From Azoarcus sp031546845 (GTDB lineage Bacteria; Pseudomonadota; Gammaproteobacteria; Burkholderiales; Rhodocyclaceae): a DNA stretch of 64,000 nt. Below are positions 43,484 through 52,696 of the stretch, piece after piece (position 1 is the stretch's first letter; each line of letters begins with the position of its first letter). The stretch spans positions 1 through 64,000 of the forward strand of contig JAVBJT010000018.1 in assembly GCA_031546845.1 (NCBI GenBank), read 5' to 3'. The notes under the pieces are model-generated. The model was not told the DNA's origin. It saw nothing but the letters and a program-made list of their open reading frames with translations, and searched no databases. The position numbers and the translations under genes are program-made.

Positions 43484-44752
43484 TTACTTGCGTACCTGGT
43501 CGATTACCAGCGCCACACCGCTCGCATCCGGTGCCAGATTCTCGATGCGCCCTTCCAGATCGCCGGCGCGGGCGGTAGCGTCGCCGCTTTTCGATATACG
43601 CGCGGCCAGCGTCACGCGGCCGGGCAGTTGGCCGTCGTTCATCATGCGCGGTGCGTCGACAAAGCTGAAATCGCGCGGCAACTCGCCGGCCTTGAAGCGC
43701 AGCGCGCTCAACGGCGGGCCGCCACCGGCGCGGACGAAGACGAACACGCTATCCTCCGGCCCAACGCGTTCGCGCAGCGCCGGCGCGAGTTCGAGGCGGC
43801 CGGCCAAGGTCAGCGCGGCGGCGCCCGCCTTGCCGCCGGTTGCGGTATTTTCCGTGGCAGCCGGCGACGCAGCGGCAGCCAACGGCGGCAATCCGCCTTT
43901 TTCGCGCGCGTCGCTGATCGCCTTGCGCAGGGAGGAGGCCGCCGCCTCTTCGCCCGGCGGCACATTGCCCAGGATGCGTTCCCAGCGCGCCGAGGCGGAG
44001 GCGTAATCGCCCTTCTGGTACGCGACGGTGCCGGCAAGCAGCAGACCTTTGAGGTTATCGGGATCGATCGCCAAGGTTTTGTCGATCAGCGCTTCCGCTT
44101 CGCCGACGAGCGTGCCATTGCGCGCGGCTACCGTATCGGCCCAGTCGGCCATCATATCGGGGTCGTCCGGCATCAGCTTGGCCAAATGGGCATAGGCATC
44201 GGCGGCCTTGGAGAAATCTTTCAGCGCCGCGTAGGAACGGGCGAGCATGGCCCAGCCTTCGGCGTTGTCCGGTTCTTTTTCGAGACGGGCGGCGAGCGTG
44301 CCGACCATTTCGGCGATCTGTTCCTCGCTGAAATTTTGTCCGCCGGCGATCTTTTCCGGGTCGAGCCCATCCGGGGTGCCGAGCGCGAAGTACATGGCCG
44401 CCGCAACAACCGGCACGCCGACGGCGACAACCGCCGCCCAGCGCCGCGACGGCCGGACTTCCACAACCGCTTCAGCCGCTGTTTCGCCTTCGTCGAGCGC
44501 GCGGCGCTCGAGATCGTCGCGGCTGCGGCGGTAGGTTTCGTCGTCGATGCCGCCGGCCGCGCGTTCCGCTTCCAGGTCGGCGAGTTGTTCGCGCAGCACG
44601 GTTAGCGCGGTGGCGGCCTGATCGACGTCTCCAGCCGAAACCTTGGCGGAACGGCGGCGCAAACCGGCGCCGAACAAAGGCGGCAACACGAGCAGCAGGG
44701 CGCCCGCCACAAGCAGAACAGCGAGCAGGGCAAAAGACAGGACAGGACTCAC
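43484..44752 (-). CDS. ccmI: Cytochrome c maturation protein CcmI
   Basis: Chaperone that holds apocytochrome c for haem ligation; 422 residues. Two N-terminal membrane helices (SPVLSFALLAVLLVAGALLLVLPP and WAAVVAVGVPVVAAAMYFAL) flank a cytosolic loop with LADLEAERAAGGIDDETYRRSRDDLERR. A periplasmic TPR region follows (WAMLARSYAALKDFSKAADAY and others). The GTG start at 44752 overlaps the ccmH stop by GTGA. It is the last gene of the ccm operon. Confidence 0.92.
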   Translation of the reverse strand: MSPVLSFALLAVLLVAGALLLVLPPLFGAGLRRRSAKVSAGDVDQAATALTVLREQLADLEAERAAGGIDDETYRRSRDDLERRALDEGETAAEAVVEVRPSRRWAAVVAVGVPVVAAAMYFALGTPDGLDPEKIAGGQNFSEEQIAEMVGTLAARLEKEPDNAEGWAMLARSYAALKDFSKAADAYAHLAKLMPDDPDMMADWADTVAARNGTLVGEAEALIDKTLAIDPDNLKGLLLAGTVAYQKGDYASASARWERILGNVPPGEEAAASSLRKAISDAREKGGLPPLAAAASPAATENTATGGKAGAAALTLAGRLELAPALRERVGPEDSVFVFVRAGGGPPLSALRFKAGELPRDFSFVDAPRMMNDGQLPGRVTLAARISKSGDATARAGDLEGRIENLAPDASGVALVIDQVRK

Positions 44753-45315
44753 GAACGGGTTTCCTCGGCGGATGGGCCGGTTTCGGATAGCAGCGCGCGG
44801 GCGCGGGCGCGCTCGGCATCGGATAGCGACGGTGGCGCTTCGGCGGCGCGGCGGCGCAGGCGCACGGCGAGCCAGGCCGCGCCGGCAACGAGCAACAACG
44901 CCGGGCCAAGCCACAGCAACAGCGTTACGGGTTTGAACGGCGGCGTATAAAGCACGAAATCGCCATAGCGGGCGACAAGATAATCCACCACCTGATTTTC
45001 ATCGCGGCCAGCAACGAATTGTTCGCGCACCTGGTCGCGCAGATCCAATGCCAGCGGCGCATTGGATTCGGCAATGGATTGATTCTGGCAGACGAGGCAA
45101 CGCAGCTTGTGCGACAGTTCGAGCACGCGCGCTTCGAGCGCCGGATCGGCAACGGCCGGCGCGGCCACCGGCACTTCGGTGGAAGCGGCTTCACCGGTAG
45201 GCTTCGTGACGGACAACGCAGCACCGGAGAAAGCGAACGCGGCACAGCCGGCGGCAACCGCCAGCGTGACCCGCAGCCGCGCCGGCAGAGACGGAAAACG
45301 GCGTTCAACCGGCAC
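44749..45315 (-). CDS. ccmH: Cytochrome c maturation protein CcmH
   Basis: Thioredoxin-like oxidoreductase that handles the CXXCH cysteines of apocytochrome c; 188 residues. After an N-terminal hydrophobic segment comes the hallmark LRCLVCQNQSIAESNAPLA with Cys73 and Cys76, and later a membrane helix (LLLWLGPALLLVAGAAWLAV). It overlaps ccmG by 11 bases and ccmI by four. The short form matches the split CcmH + CcmI organisation. Confidence 0.94.
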   Translation of the reverse strand: MPVERRFPSLPARLRVTLAVAAGCAAFAFSGAALSVTKPTGEAASTEVPVAAPAVADPALEARVLELSHKLRCLVCQNQSIAESNAPLALDLRDQVREQFVAGRDENQVVDYLVARYGDFVLYTPPFKPVTLLLWLGPALLLVAGAAWLAVRLRRRAAEAPPSLSDAERARARALLSETGPSAEETRS

Positions 45316-45898
45316 GTTTCAACTCCTCGATTTTGGGCAACAACACGGATTCCAGAACCTGCGGCGTGATTGGACCGATCTGCTTGTAGCGGATATTGCC
45401 GCGCTGATCGATCAGAAAGGTTTCGGGCACGCCGTAAACGCCGAAATCGATGCCGACGCGGCCATCGATATCGAGTGCCGACAGGTTATACGGATTGCCA
45501 TGCGCGGACAGCCAGCCGCGCGCGCGCTCCACCGCCATGCTGGTTTCAGCGGCGAGTTCCATATCGCGCACATCGATACCGCCATCGCCGCGCACTTCCT
45601 TGTAGTTGAGGCCGACGATGGGAACGATGTTGCGTTTGTTCAGCGCAACCAGCGTCGGGTGTTCCTGCCGGCAGGCCACACACCACGACGCCCATACGTT
45701 GAGCAGCCACACTTGCCCGCGCATGTCCTCCAGCGCGAAGGCTTTCGCTGGGTCGTCCAGCCGCGCGAGGCGGAAGGCGGGCGCGGGTTTATCGATAAGC
45801 GGTGAAGGCACCTCGCGCGGGTCCAGTGTCAGACCGAAGGCGAGAAAACCCGCCAGCACGAGAAAAAGAAAAAAAGGAACGAGGAATTTCGCTTTCAT
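45305..45898 (-). CDS. ccmG: Thiol:disulfide interchange protein CcmG (DsbE)
   Basis: Membrane-tethered periplasmic thioredoxin that reduces apocytochrome c or CcmH; 197 residues. An N-terminal anchor (FLVPFFLFLVLAGFLAFGL) is followed by the redox motif WCVACRQEHP with Cys73 and Cys76 and the family signature YGVPETFLIDQRGNIRYK. DsbD, also in this window, is its expected electron source. The gene lies between ccmF and ccmH with a nine-base gap to ccmF. Confidence 0.95.
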   Translation of the reverse strand: MKAKFLVPFFLFLVLAGFLAFGLTLDPREVPSPLIDKPAPAFRLARLDDPAKAFALEDMRGQVWLLNVWASWCVACRQEHPTLVALNKRNIVPIVGLNYKEVRGDGGIDVRDMELAAETSMAVERARGWLSAHGNPYNLSALDIDGRVGIDFGVYGVPETFLIDQRGNIRYKQIGPITPQVLESVLLPKIEELKRAG

Positions 45899-45907
45899 GA
45901 ACGCGCC

Positions 45908-47881
45908 TCAAACAGCCTGCTGCACCGCGCCGGCGGGAACGGTACGTGCGGCAAGGCGACGGTAGCGGCGGTCGGCGGCGGCGCAGATGCCGCCCAGTCC
46001 CATCAGCATGCAGCCGGCCCAAATCCAACTGATGAACGGTTTGTAATGCAGGCTGACGATCCAACTGCCGTCCTTCAACTGCTCGCCGAGCGAAACATAG
46101 ATGTCGCGGAACGGACCGATGTCGATCGCGGCCTCGGTCATCGGCATCTGCTGTGTGACGTAGAGGCGCTTTTCCGGTTGCAGCGTGGCGATTTCGTGCC
46201 CGCCGCGCGATAGCGTCAATGTCGCCCGCGTGGCGGCATAGTTCGAGCCGGGTGCATCCCGCACGCCGTGAAATAACAACGTGTAGCCGGCGAAATCGGC
46301 TCGCTCACCGTCTTTCATTTTCACGTCCAGGCTGCTTTCAAGGCTGCCGACCAAGGTCACGCCGACGATGAACACCCCTATCCCGAAATGCGCCAGCCAC
46401 ATACCCCACCACGCGGCGGGAATACTGGCAAAACGGGCGGAAGCGGTGGCCCCGGCGCGTTCCTTCAAACGCCCGACGAGCAATTGCACACTGGCCAGCC
46501 CCACCCAGGCGGCAAGCGCCAACCCAAGCACGGTGCGCCAACTGACGTGGCCAACGGCGAACGCAATGCCCACGCCAAGCGCGATGCTAGCGATAAACGC
46601 CGGCGCCACCCGGCGCACCGCCGCGCCAAGTACGTCGCCCTTCCAGCGCAGGAAGGGGGCGAACATCATCAACACCACCACCGGCGTCATCAGCGGCACG
46701 AATACCGATTGGAAATACGGCGGGCCGACCGAAATCTTGCCCATCCCGAGCGCGTCGACCAGCATCGGGTAGAGCGTGCCGAGCAGCACCGACGCCGACA
46801 CCACGGAAAGCAGCACGTTGTTGCCAAGCAGTGCGGTATCGCGCGAAAAAAAACTGAATCCGCCGCCACCGGCGAGCTTGGGCGCGCGCCACGCGTACAG
46901 CACCAGCGACACGCCGATGACGAGAACGAGAAAGCCGAGAATAAACAGCCCGCGCCGTGGATCGGTGGCGAAGGCGTGCACGCTGGTGAGCACCCCCGAG
47001 CGGACGAGGAAGGTACCGAGCAGCGATAGCGAAAACGCACCGATTGCCAGCAAAACCGTCCAACTGCGGAAAGCGCCGCGCTTTTCGGTGACGGCAAGCG
47101 AATGGATCAACGCGGTGCCGAGCAGCCAGGGCATGAAAGAGGCGTTTTCCACCGGATCCCAGAACCACCAGCCGCCCCAGCCCAGTTCGTAGTAGGCCCA
47201 ACCGGACCCTACCGCGATGCCGGCGGTGAGGAACACCCATGCCGCTGTGGTCCATGGCCGCGACCAGCGCGCCCAGGCGGCATCGAGCCGGCCGGTAAGC
47301 AACGCGGCGATGGCGAAGGCGAAAGCGACCGAGAAGCCGACGTACCCCATGTAAAGCAGCGGTGGATGAATGATGAGGCCCGGATCCTGCAGCAGCGGAT
47401 TGAGATCGCGCCCTTCCTCCACGGCCGGCAGCAGACGCTCAAAAGGATTGGACGTAACCAGCGTGAAGATGAGAAAGCCCGCGCTGACCGCGCCGAGCAC
47501 GCCGAGCACGCGAGCGACGAAGGCTTCCGGCAGATGGCGCGAAAACACCGTTACCGCCACCGTCCATAGCGCCAAAGACAGCGCCCACAGCAGCAGCGAA
47601 CCTTCGTGGCTGCCCCATACCGCGGTGATGCGATAGATGAGCGGCGTCGCCGTGTTGGAGTGCATCGCCACGTACTGTACGGAAAAATCGTTGGCGACGA
47701 ATGCCCAGGCAAGGCAGCCGAAAGCAAAGGCGACGAAGAAAAATTGCCCCTGCGCCGCCGGCCGTCCCACCGCCATCAACGCCAGCCGGTTACGGTGCGC
47801 GCCCACCAATGGCACCACCGCTTGCACGACGGCAAGCACAAAAGCGAGCACAAGGGAAAAATGACCGAGTTCGGGAATCAT
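45908..47881 (-). CDS. ccmF: Haem lyase subunit CcmF
   Basis: Core integral membrane protein of the System I haem ligation complex; 657 residues with about 15 hydrophobic segments. The tryptophan-rich haem-handling WWD motif is GGWWFWDPVENASFMPW near residue 235, and conserved histidines flank it. It starts 64 bases after ccmE stops. It takes haem from CcmE and joins it to apocytochrome c with CcmH/CcmI. Confidence 0.97.
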   Translation of the reverse strand: MIPELGHFSLVLAFVLAVVQAVVPLVGAHRNRLALMAVGRPAAQGQFFFVAFAFGCLAWAFVANDFSVQYVAMHSNTATPLIYRITAVWGSHEGSLLLWALSLALWTVAVTVFSRHLPEAFVARVLGVLGAVSAGFLIFTLVTSNPFERLLPAVEEGRDLNPLLQDPGLIIHPPLLYMGYVGFSVAFAFAIAALLTGRLDAAWARWSRPWTTAAWVFLTAGIAVGSGWAYYELGWGGWWFWDPVENASFMPWLLGTALIHSLAVTEKRGAFRSWTVLLAIGAFSLSLLGTFLVRSGVLTSVHAFATDPRRGLFILGFLVLVIGVSLVLYAWRAPKLAGGGGFSFFSRDTALLGNNVLLSVVSASVLLGTLYPMLVDALGMGKISVGPPYFQSVFVPLMTPVVVLMMFAPFLRWKGDVLGAAVRRVAPAFIASIALGVGIAFAVGHVSWRTVLGLALAAWVGLASVQLLVGRLKERAGATASARFASIPAAWWGMWLAHFGIGVFIVGVTLVGSLESSLDVKMKDGERADFAGYTLLFHGVRDAPGSNYAATRATLTLSRGGHEIATLQPEKRLYVTQQMPMTEAAIDIGPFRDIYVSLGEQLKDGSWIVSLHYKPFISWIWAGCMLMGLGGICAAADRRYRRLAARTVPAGAVQQAV

Positions 47882-47945
47882 ATTGGATACTTCTCTTAAC
47901 CGCGCCAGCTCAGCGGCTTGTTCATTAGCTTACTCATTGGCTCAC

Positions 47946-48392
47946 TCACTGGCTCATGGTTCGCGACGCGTTGTGCGCTTGTTCCACGGCATGAGCAGCC
48001 TCCGGCGGCATGTAGTTCTCGTCGTGCTTGGCCAGCACCTCGGTGGCGTGGAATACGCCATCCGCGCCAAGACTGCCCTGCACCACCGCGCCCTTGCCCT
48101 CACGGAACAGATCGGGCAGCGAACCCTTGTAGCTCACCGGAATGACCTTGGCCGTATCGGTGATGACGAAACGCACGGTCAAACCGTCCGCTTCACGCGC
48201 AATGGAACCGTCTTCCACCAATCCGCCGATGCGGAAGGTCTTACCCTGCGGCGCCTTGCCTTCAGCCACCTCGGTTGGCGTGTGGAAAAAAACCAGATTC
48301 TGCTGGAACGCCGACAACACCAACGCCACCGCCGCAACGAGCAATGCCACCCCGCTACCGACCAGAATCAAACGCTTGTTACGAGGTTTCAT
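47946..48392 (-). CDS. ccmE: Haem chaperone CcmE
   Basis: Periplasmic haem shuttle that binds haem covalently through a histidine; 148 residues. An N-terminal signal anchor (LILVGSGVALLVAAVALVL) precedes a beta-barrel domain with VRFVITDTAKVIPVSYKG. His123 and Tyr127 in KHDENYMPPE are the haem-attachment histidine and its axial tyrosine. The ATG overlaps the ccmD stop by four bases. Confidence 0.96.
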   Translation of the reverse strand: MKPRNKRLILVGSGVALLVAAVALVLSAFQQNLVFFHTPTEVAEGKAPQGKTFRIGGLVEDGSIAREADGLTVRFVITDTAKVIPVSYKGSLPDLFREGKGAVVQGSLGADGVFHATEVLAKHDENYMPPEAAHAVEQAHNASRTMSQ

Positions 48393-48613
48393 CTTGCGCT
48401 CTCCACGGCGGGTATACCTTGCCCGCCCTTACCTGCCACATCCTTACCCACCGCGCGGCGCCAGCGTAGCAGCCGGCGCACGGTTTCCTTGCGGCCACGC
48501 AGCACCAGCGCCACTTCAAGCGCTAGCAACGCCAGGGTGAGGCCATAACTGCCCCAGACAAAAAACCCGTCGCCGCCCATGCTCCAGAATTCGGTCCATG
48601 ACGCCCATTGCAT
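48389..48613 (-). CDS. ccmD: Haem exporter protein CcmD
   Basis: A 74-residue single-helix protein that helps release holo-CcmE from the CcmABC complex. The sequence SMGGDGFFVWGSYGLTLALL is the family hallmark (aromatic-rich start, then the membrane helix), and a basic cytosolic tail follows. The ATG at 48613 overlaps the ccmC stop codon by one base, which sets the start within a much longer open frame. Confidence 0.9.
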   Translation of the reverse strand: MQWASWTEFWSMGGDGFFVWGSYGLTLALLALEVALVLRGRKETVRRLLRWRRAVGKDVAGKGGQGIPAVESAR

Positions 48614-49392
48614 CAGCCGCGCCCTCCTGTCTGTGCCAGCGCTTCCCGCTCCAAAACCGCGCCGACCCAATCGGTGTGGCGCTCGCGCTCCAGAATCAAC
48701 GCGCGCACACGCCACAACGTTACCGCCAGGGTATAAGCCCATGCGGCAAAAGCCATCACCAGCATGCCAACGAGCATGGTCGCTGCCATCGACGGCGCTT
48801 TGGTCAAGCTTACCGACGCACCCTGGTGCAGCGTGTTCCACCACTTCACCGAGAAATAAATGATGGGAATATTGACCGCGCCAACCAGCGCGATGATGGC
48901 ACCGGCGCGGTCGGCGCGGCGCGGATCCTCGATCGCGTGCGTCAATGCGATAAAGCCTAAATAAAGGAACAGCAGCAGCAACTGCGACGTCATCCGCGCA
49001 TCCCACACCCAATAAGCGCCCCAGGTCGGTTTGCCCCACAACGCACCGGTCCACAGCGCGACAAAGCAGAACATGGCCCCAGTGGGCGCCAGCGCCTGGC
49101 TCATGATGAAGGATAGGCGGGTGTTCATCACCAGCCCGATCGCGGCCCAGAACGCCATCACCAGATAAACGAACATCGACATCCAGGCCGCTGGCACATG
49201 GATGAAGATGATGCGATAGACCTCGCCCTGTTGCGCATCGGTTGGCGCGACGAAGAACGCCAGCCACAAACCGATGGCGGTAAGCAGCACGGCAGCGGCG
49301 GCAAACAGAGGAGCGAGACGGCCGGCGAGCGGGTAAAAAACCTGGGGAGCGGCAAAGCGAAACAAGCGCCCGCCGCGTTCGGATATCGTCAT
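48613..49392 (-). CDS. ccmC: Haem transporter protein CcmC
   Basis: Six-helix membrane protein that loads haem onto CcmE; 259 residues. The WWD-type motif is WGKPTWGAYWVWDARMTS near residue 125, with conserved histidines in FIHVPAAWMS and WNTLHQGASV. The start is the ATG at 49392, which gives the expected length; the longer upstream frame is Arg-rich and overlaps ccmB. A 91-base gap separates it from ccmB. Confidence 0.96.
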   Translation of the reverse strand: MTISERGGRLFRFAAPQVFYPLAGRLAPLFAAAAVLLTAIGLWLAFFVAPTDAQQGEVYRIIFIHVPAAWMSMFVYLVMAFWAAIGLVMNTRLSFIMSQALAPTGAMFCFVALWTGALWGKPTWGAYWVWDARMTSQLLLLFLYLGFIALTHAIEDPRRADRAGAIIALVGAVNIPIIYFSVKWWNTLHQGASVSLTKAPSMAATMLVGMLVMAFAAWAYTLAVTLWRVRALILERERHTDWVGAVLEREALAQTGGRG

Positions 49393-49483
49393 GCGAAAAA
49401 ATCTATCAGTCAAAATCCACGCCACAATCCAGGCGCGGCCTTCAAAACAGCCTCGAGAAAACGGCCTTTCAAGAACGGCCTTC

Positions 49484-50152
49484 TCACTCCATTGCAATCC
49501 GCAACGCTGCCGCACAAGCCCACGGCGCCAACGCCAACGCACCCGCCAAACCACCGCCGAGCAGCAGCAGATGGGCCGCCGCACCCGTGCCGGAAAGCTC
49601 CGCCTGCACCGCGCCAGCGCCAAAAATCAGCACCGGCACGAACAAAGGCAGCACAAGCAGCGCCAGTAACATACCACCGCCACGCAAACCCAACGTCAGC
49701 GCCGCGCCCACCGCGCCCAGCAAAGCAAGAATAGGTGTGCCGGCAAGCAAACTTACAACGAGCACCGGCAGTGCACCTTGTTCAAGGTCAAGTAGCAAGG
49801 CAAGCCCCGGCGCTACCGCCACCACCGGCAAGCCCGTGGTAAGCCAGAAAGCCAGCACCTTCGCGCTCACCCACACCACCGCGGGCTCACTGGACAGAAG
49901 AAGCTGCTCCAGGGTTCCGTCGGCATGATCCTGCGCGAACAAACGATGCAACGATAACAGACAGGCGAGCAACGCAGCGACCCATAGTACGCCAGGCGCG
50001 ATCGCGCGCAACTTGTTCGGCTCGGCTCCCACGCCGAAAGGAAACAGACACACGACGATGACGAAAAAAGCCAGCGTCACCAGCACATCCGCCCGCCCCC
50101 GCCAAGCCAGCAACAGATCACGCCGCAGCACCGCAAGCCAGTTACTCAGCAT
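49484..50152 (-). CDS. ccmB: Haem exporter permease CcmB
   Basis: Membrane component of the CcmAB ABC complex; 222 residues with six hydrophobic helices. The opening LRRDLLLAWRGRADVLVTLAF and LFAQDHADGTLEQLLLSSEP are strongly conserved CcmB segments. The ATG at 50152 lies within the last codons of ccmA, so the two genes overlap by seven bases. It acts with CcmA and CcmC to release haem-bound CcmE. Confidence 0.95.
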   Translation of the reverse strand: MLSNWLAVLRRDLLLAWRGRADVLVTLAFFVIVVCLFPFGVGAEPNKLRAIAPGVLWVAALLACLLSLHRLFAQDHADGTLEQLLLSSEPAVVWVSAKVLAFWLTTGLPVVAVAPGLALLLDLEQGALPVLVVSLLAGTPILALLGAVGAALTLGLRGGGMLLALLVLPLFVPVLIFGAGAVQAELSGTGAAAHLLLLGGGLAGALALAPWACAAALRIAME

Positions 50153-50772
50153 GCCCACGCCCCCACGTCGAGCACGCCTTGCGGCACGGTAAACGGCGCA
50201 TCCTGGTGCGATGTAAGCACCACCATGCCACCATTGGCACAGTGCGCCGACAGGGTATGCGCGAGCTCGCCGACGGCGGCGACATCCAACGCGGTAAAGG
50301 GCTCGTCCAACACCCACAACGGGCGCGCATCGGCAAGAAACAAGCGCGCCAGCCCCACCCTGCGGCGCTGCCCTTGGGACAGCACACGCGCCGGCAAATC
50401 AAGCTGGTTGCCCAGACCGATGCGGGTCAGCGCCGCGACACAATCGCGCTCATCCGCCGTATCGCCGGCAACGGCGCAAGCAAAACACAGATTCTCCACC
50501 GGTGTGAGCATATCGTTGAGCGCGGCGGCGTGGCCGAGATAAAGCGATTCCCGGTGAAAAGCCTCACGATCGGTACGAATCGACCGCCCACGCCAGCGCA
50601 CCGTGCCGGCTTCAGGCAAGGCAAGACCAACGATCAGACGCAGCAGGCTCGTCTTACCGACGCCGTTCGGCCCCGCGACGCGCAACAAATCCCCCCCCGC
50701 CAGACGCAGGGCAAGGCCGCGAAACAGCAAGCGATCGCCCTTGAGGCAGGAAAGGTCTTCAGCTTCGAGCAT
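50146..50772 (-). CDS. ccmA: Haem exporter ATP-binding protein CcmA
   Basis: ATPase that drives release of holo-CcmE; 208 residues, the usual length. Walker A GPNGVGKTSLLRL near residue 34, signature LSQGQRRRVGLARL (the Q replaces the first G as in many CcmA proteins), and Walker B LWVLDEPFTALD are seen. The ATG at 50772 is preferred over a GTG six codons upstream. It is the first gene of the nine-gene ccm operon. Confidence 0.95.
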   Translation of the reverse strand: MLEAEDLSCLKGDRLLFRGLALRLAGGDLLRVAGPNGVGKTSLLRLIVGLALPEAGTVRWRGRSIRTDREAFHRESLYLGHAAALNDMLTPVENLCFACAVAGDTADERDCVAALTRIGLGNQLDLPARVLSQGQRRRVGLARLFLADARPLWVLDEPFTALDVAAVGELAHTLSAHCANGGMVVLTSHQDAPFTVPQGVLDVGAWAC

Positions 50773-51082
50773 GGGGACGGATTGAACCACAGCAAAGGCG
50801 GCACGGGAATGTCGTCGCAGCCTGCGTGCTGTTGAAAGTCTGTGATTTTGGTGTGGAGAAAAAGGGAATAAGTCGCTTTTTACTTGCCATAAAAATTTCT
50901 ATCAACAATCCGTCCTGGCTTTCAAAGCGACTTCTCCAATACCTTTCAAGACAGTCAACATATTGTTTTGTAAAAACAAAATCATGTTGTCCACAGAAAA
51001 CGAAGGTATATAGTCTTTATGTTTACTTCTGTTAACAAATAAAGAAAGAACAAACCAAAGGAAATTTTTTCCTCACAAGACC
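50773..51082. other. AT-rich intergenic region between ccmA and rdgC
   Basis: About 310 bases, much more AT-rich than the rest of the window. It contains an inverted repeat TTGTTTT/AAAACAA around GTA at 50963-50979 and A/T tracts near 51030-51075. No convincing gene is present; the only plus-strand frame has no recognisable features. It presumably holds the ccmA promoter on the minus strand and the end of rdgC. Confidence 0.5.
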
Positions 51083-52015
51083 TCAGAATGGCGGATCGCC
51101 CGAAGCATCTCCACTTGCTTTGACTTCGCCGCCTACCGCATCGACGACCTCTGGCAACAAGCGCGAAAGCTCACCGGTCATCAGAGCGAATTCAGCGCTG
51201 AACAACGCCTCCGCGTCGTCTTCCGTTTGCTGATCGATCTGTTCGCGCACGACATCCAAAAAATCGATCCGCTTGATTTCGAGCTTTTCGGTCAAGATAA
51301 AGCTGATACGGTCGTCAAAGGTCAACGCAAGGCGGGTTGGCAGCTTGCCGGCGGCCAGATGGTCCTTTACTTCATCGCCGTCCAAGGGATGGCGTACATA
51401 GCGAACCGCGGACTTATCCTCCGTAACCGACCGCAGCTCGCAATCCTGGTCGATAGTGAAACCAACCGGGGCCTCGCCGGTAGCCAGCCAACCGGCCATC
51501 GCCGAGGCGGGGGATTTCGTCGTGTGCAACAAGGCGAGTGGGAAATTGTCCAGAGTCTGGCGCAATGCCTCCAACACCTCCTCGGCCCGCGCCGCGCTTA
51601 CCGCATCGACCACAAGCCAGCCCTTGGCGGGATCTATCCACGCGAAGCAACGCCGCCGCCGAGTAAAGGCGCGTGGCAGAAATTCCCGGGTAACGTCCTC
51701 ACGTAGATCCTTCAACTGCTTACGGCCGAGCTTATAGCCTTGCTTTTCGGCGATTTCCGCCGCGCGTTCGTCGGCTTCCTGCTTAACGACGGAGGAAGGT
51801 AGCAGCCTGTTTTCCAACCCGAGCGAAATCAACCATTGCCCGCCAATGGCATGCACCAACGCGCCCTCGCCAAAAGGGGGCAGCCAGCCATTGCTTTCCA
51901 TATCCTGTCCCGAGCAGGAGCGGAAAGGTTTCTTCGCCAATTGCACTTCAAGCCGCTCGGCACTCATATCCCAGCCAGCCGGCAATCTATACAACTGGAT
52001 ATTTTTAAAAAACAT
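51083..52015 (-). CDS. rdgC: Recombination-associated protein RdgC
   Basis: Ring-shaped dimeric DNA-binding protein that modulates RecA; 310 residues, slightly longer than enterobacterial RdgC. The N terminus FFKNIQLYRLPAGWDMSAE and the segments SNGWLPPFG, LLPSSVVKQEADERA and VDAVSAARAEEVLEALRQ are family hallmarks. It stands alone in an AT-richer stretch; the gene 40 bases upstream on the same strand is a DUF1857-like protein. Confidence 0.95.
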   Translation of the reverse strand: MFFKNIQLYRLPAGWDMSAERLEVQLAKKPFRSCSGQDMESNGWLPPFGEGALVHAIGGQWLISLGLENRLLPSSVVKQEADERAAEIAEKQGYKLGRKQLKDLREDVTREFLPRAFTRRRRCFAWIDPAKGWLVVDAVSAARAEEVLEALRQTLDNFPLALLHTTKSPASAMAGWLATGEAPVGFTIDQDCELRSVTEDKSAVRYVRHPLDGDEVKDHLAAGKLPTRLALTFDDRISFILTEKLEIKRIDFLDVVREQIDQQTEDDAEALFSAEFALMTGELSRLLPEVVDAVGGEVKASGDASGDPPF

Positions 52016-52055
52016 AATATTCCTACTTGAAATTGGTATGAGAAAAAAAGAAAAA

Positions 52056-52532
52056 CTATTGAGGTTGTTTTGATTCCGAAATCATACGGATTACTTTAAG
52101 CGTGTCGATATCGGACTGATGATAAGCTGAACGAACAAAATCAGCGTAGCGCGCATCTTCGCCGTCAGCATTTTCGGGTAGCGTGGTGATGTATTGAAAA
52201 CGCAAGAAAAGTGAGCCTGGCTGGGGTTCTTCAATGCTGATGGTCAGTTTTCCACCCGAATGTTCTGAATTTTTCTCGGACTCGAAGCAGATCCATTCCA
52301 TTTCACAAAAACTCACGCGGTCGCGGATAATCGTGCTGCCGAAACGCAATTCACGAAAAACAAAATCATTGTTTCGTTCGATAATTTCGCAGGAATCCAA
52401 TCCAGGCAAGAAAGCACGGGCATCTTCGGCCCGACAAAGCAACCCGAACCATAAATCCTCACGCGTTAACGGAGCGTGTGTTGAATCTGAAAGATCATTT
52501 ATTTCAATTAGATGCTCGAATTTCAAAATCAA
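52056..52532 (-). CDS. DUF1857 / START-like SRPBCC protein
   Basis: A 158-residue soluble protein that opens KFEHLIEINDLSDSTHAPLTREDLWFGL, the pattern of the DUF1857 (AtaL-like) group of the SRPBCC ligand-binding superfamily. The rest (FVFRELRFGSTIIRDRVSF, SLFLRFQYIT) fits the helix-grip fold that surrounds a hydrophobic cavity. No catalytic residues are evident. Base composition is AT-richer than the window average. It precedes rdgC on the minus strand; a functional link is not known. Confidence 0.7.
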   Translation of the reverse strand: MILKFEHLIEINDLSDSTHAPLTREDLWFGLLCRAEDARAFLPGLDSCEIIERNNDFVFRELRFGSTIIRDRVSFCEMEWICFESEKNSEHSGGKLTISIEEPQPGSLFLRFQYITTLPENADGEDARYADFVRSAYHQSDIDTLKVIRMISESKQPQ

Positions 52533-52696
52533 ACCCCATCTTTATTTCTGACTTCACCAACCACGGCGAACGAATAAAATATTCAGCACAATAATGTATT
52601 GTAAGATAAAAGTGCATGGGAAGAACTCCCTGTCGTGATCCCCTTCATGCTTAAATAGCCGGAACTGTTTCCGACTATAAAAATGAGTGTATTTCT

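Noticed and set aside
48614..49267. Upstream extension of the ccmD frame across ccmC
   Set aside because: Only the final 75 codons match CcmD; the rest lies antiphase inside ccmC.
50826..51035. 69-codon plus-strand frame in the AT-rich gap
   Set aside because: Low-complexity AT-driven frame without ribosome binding site or recognisable features.
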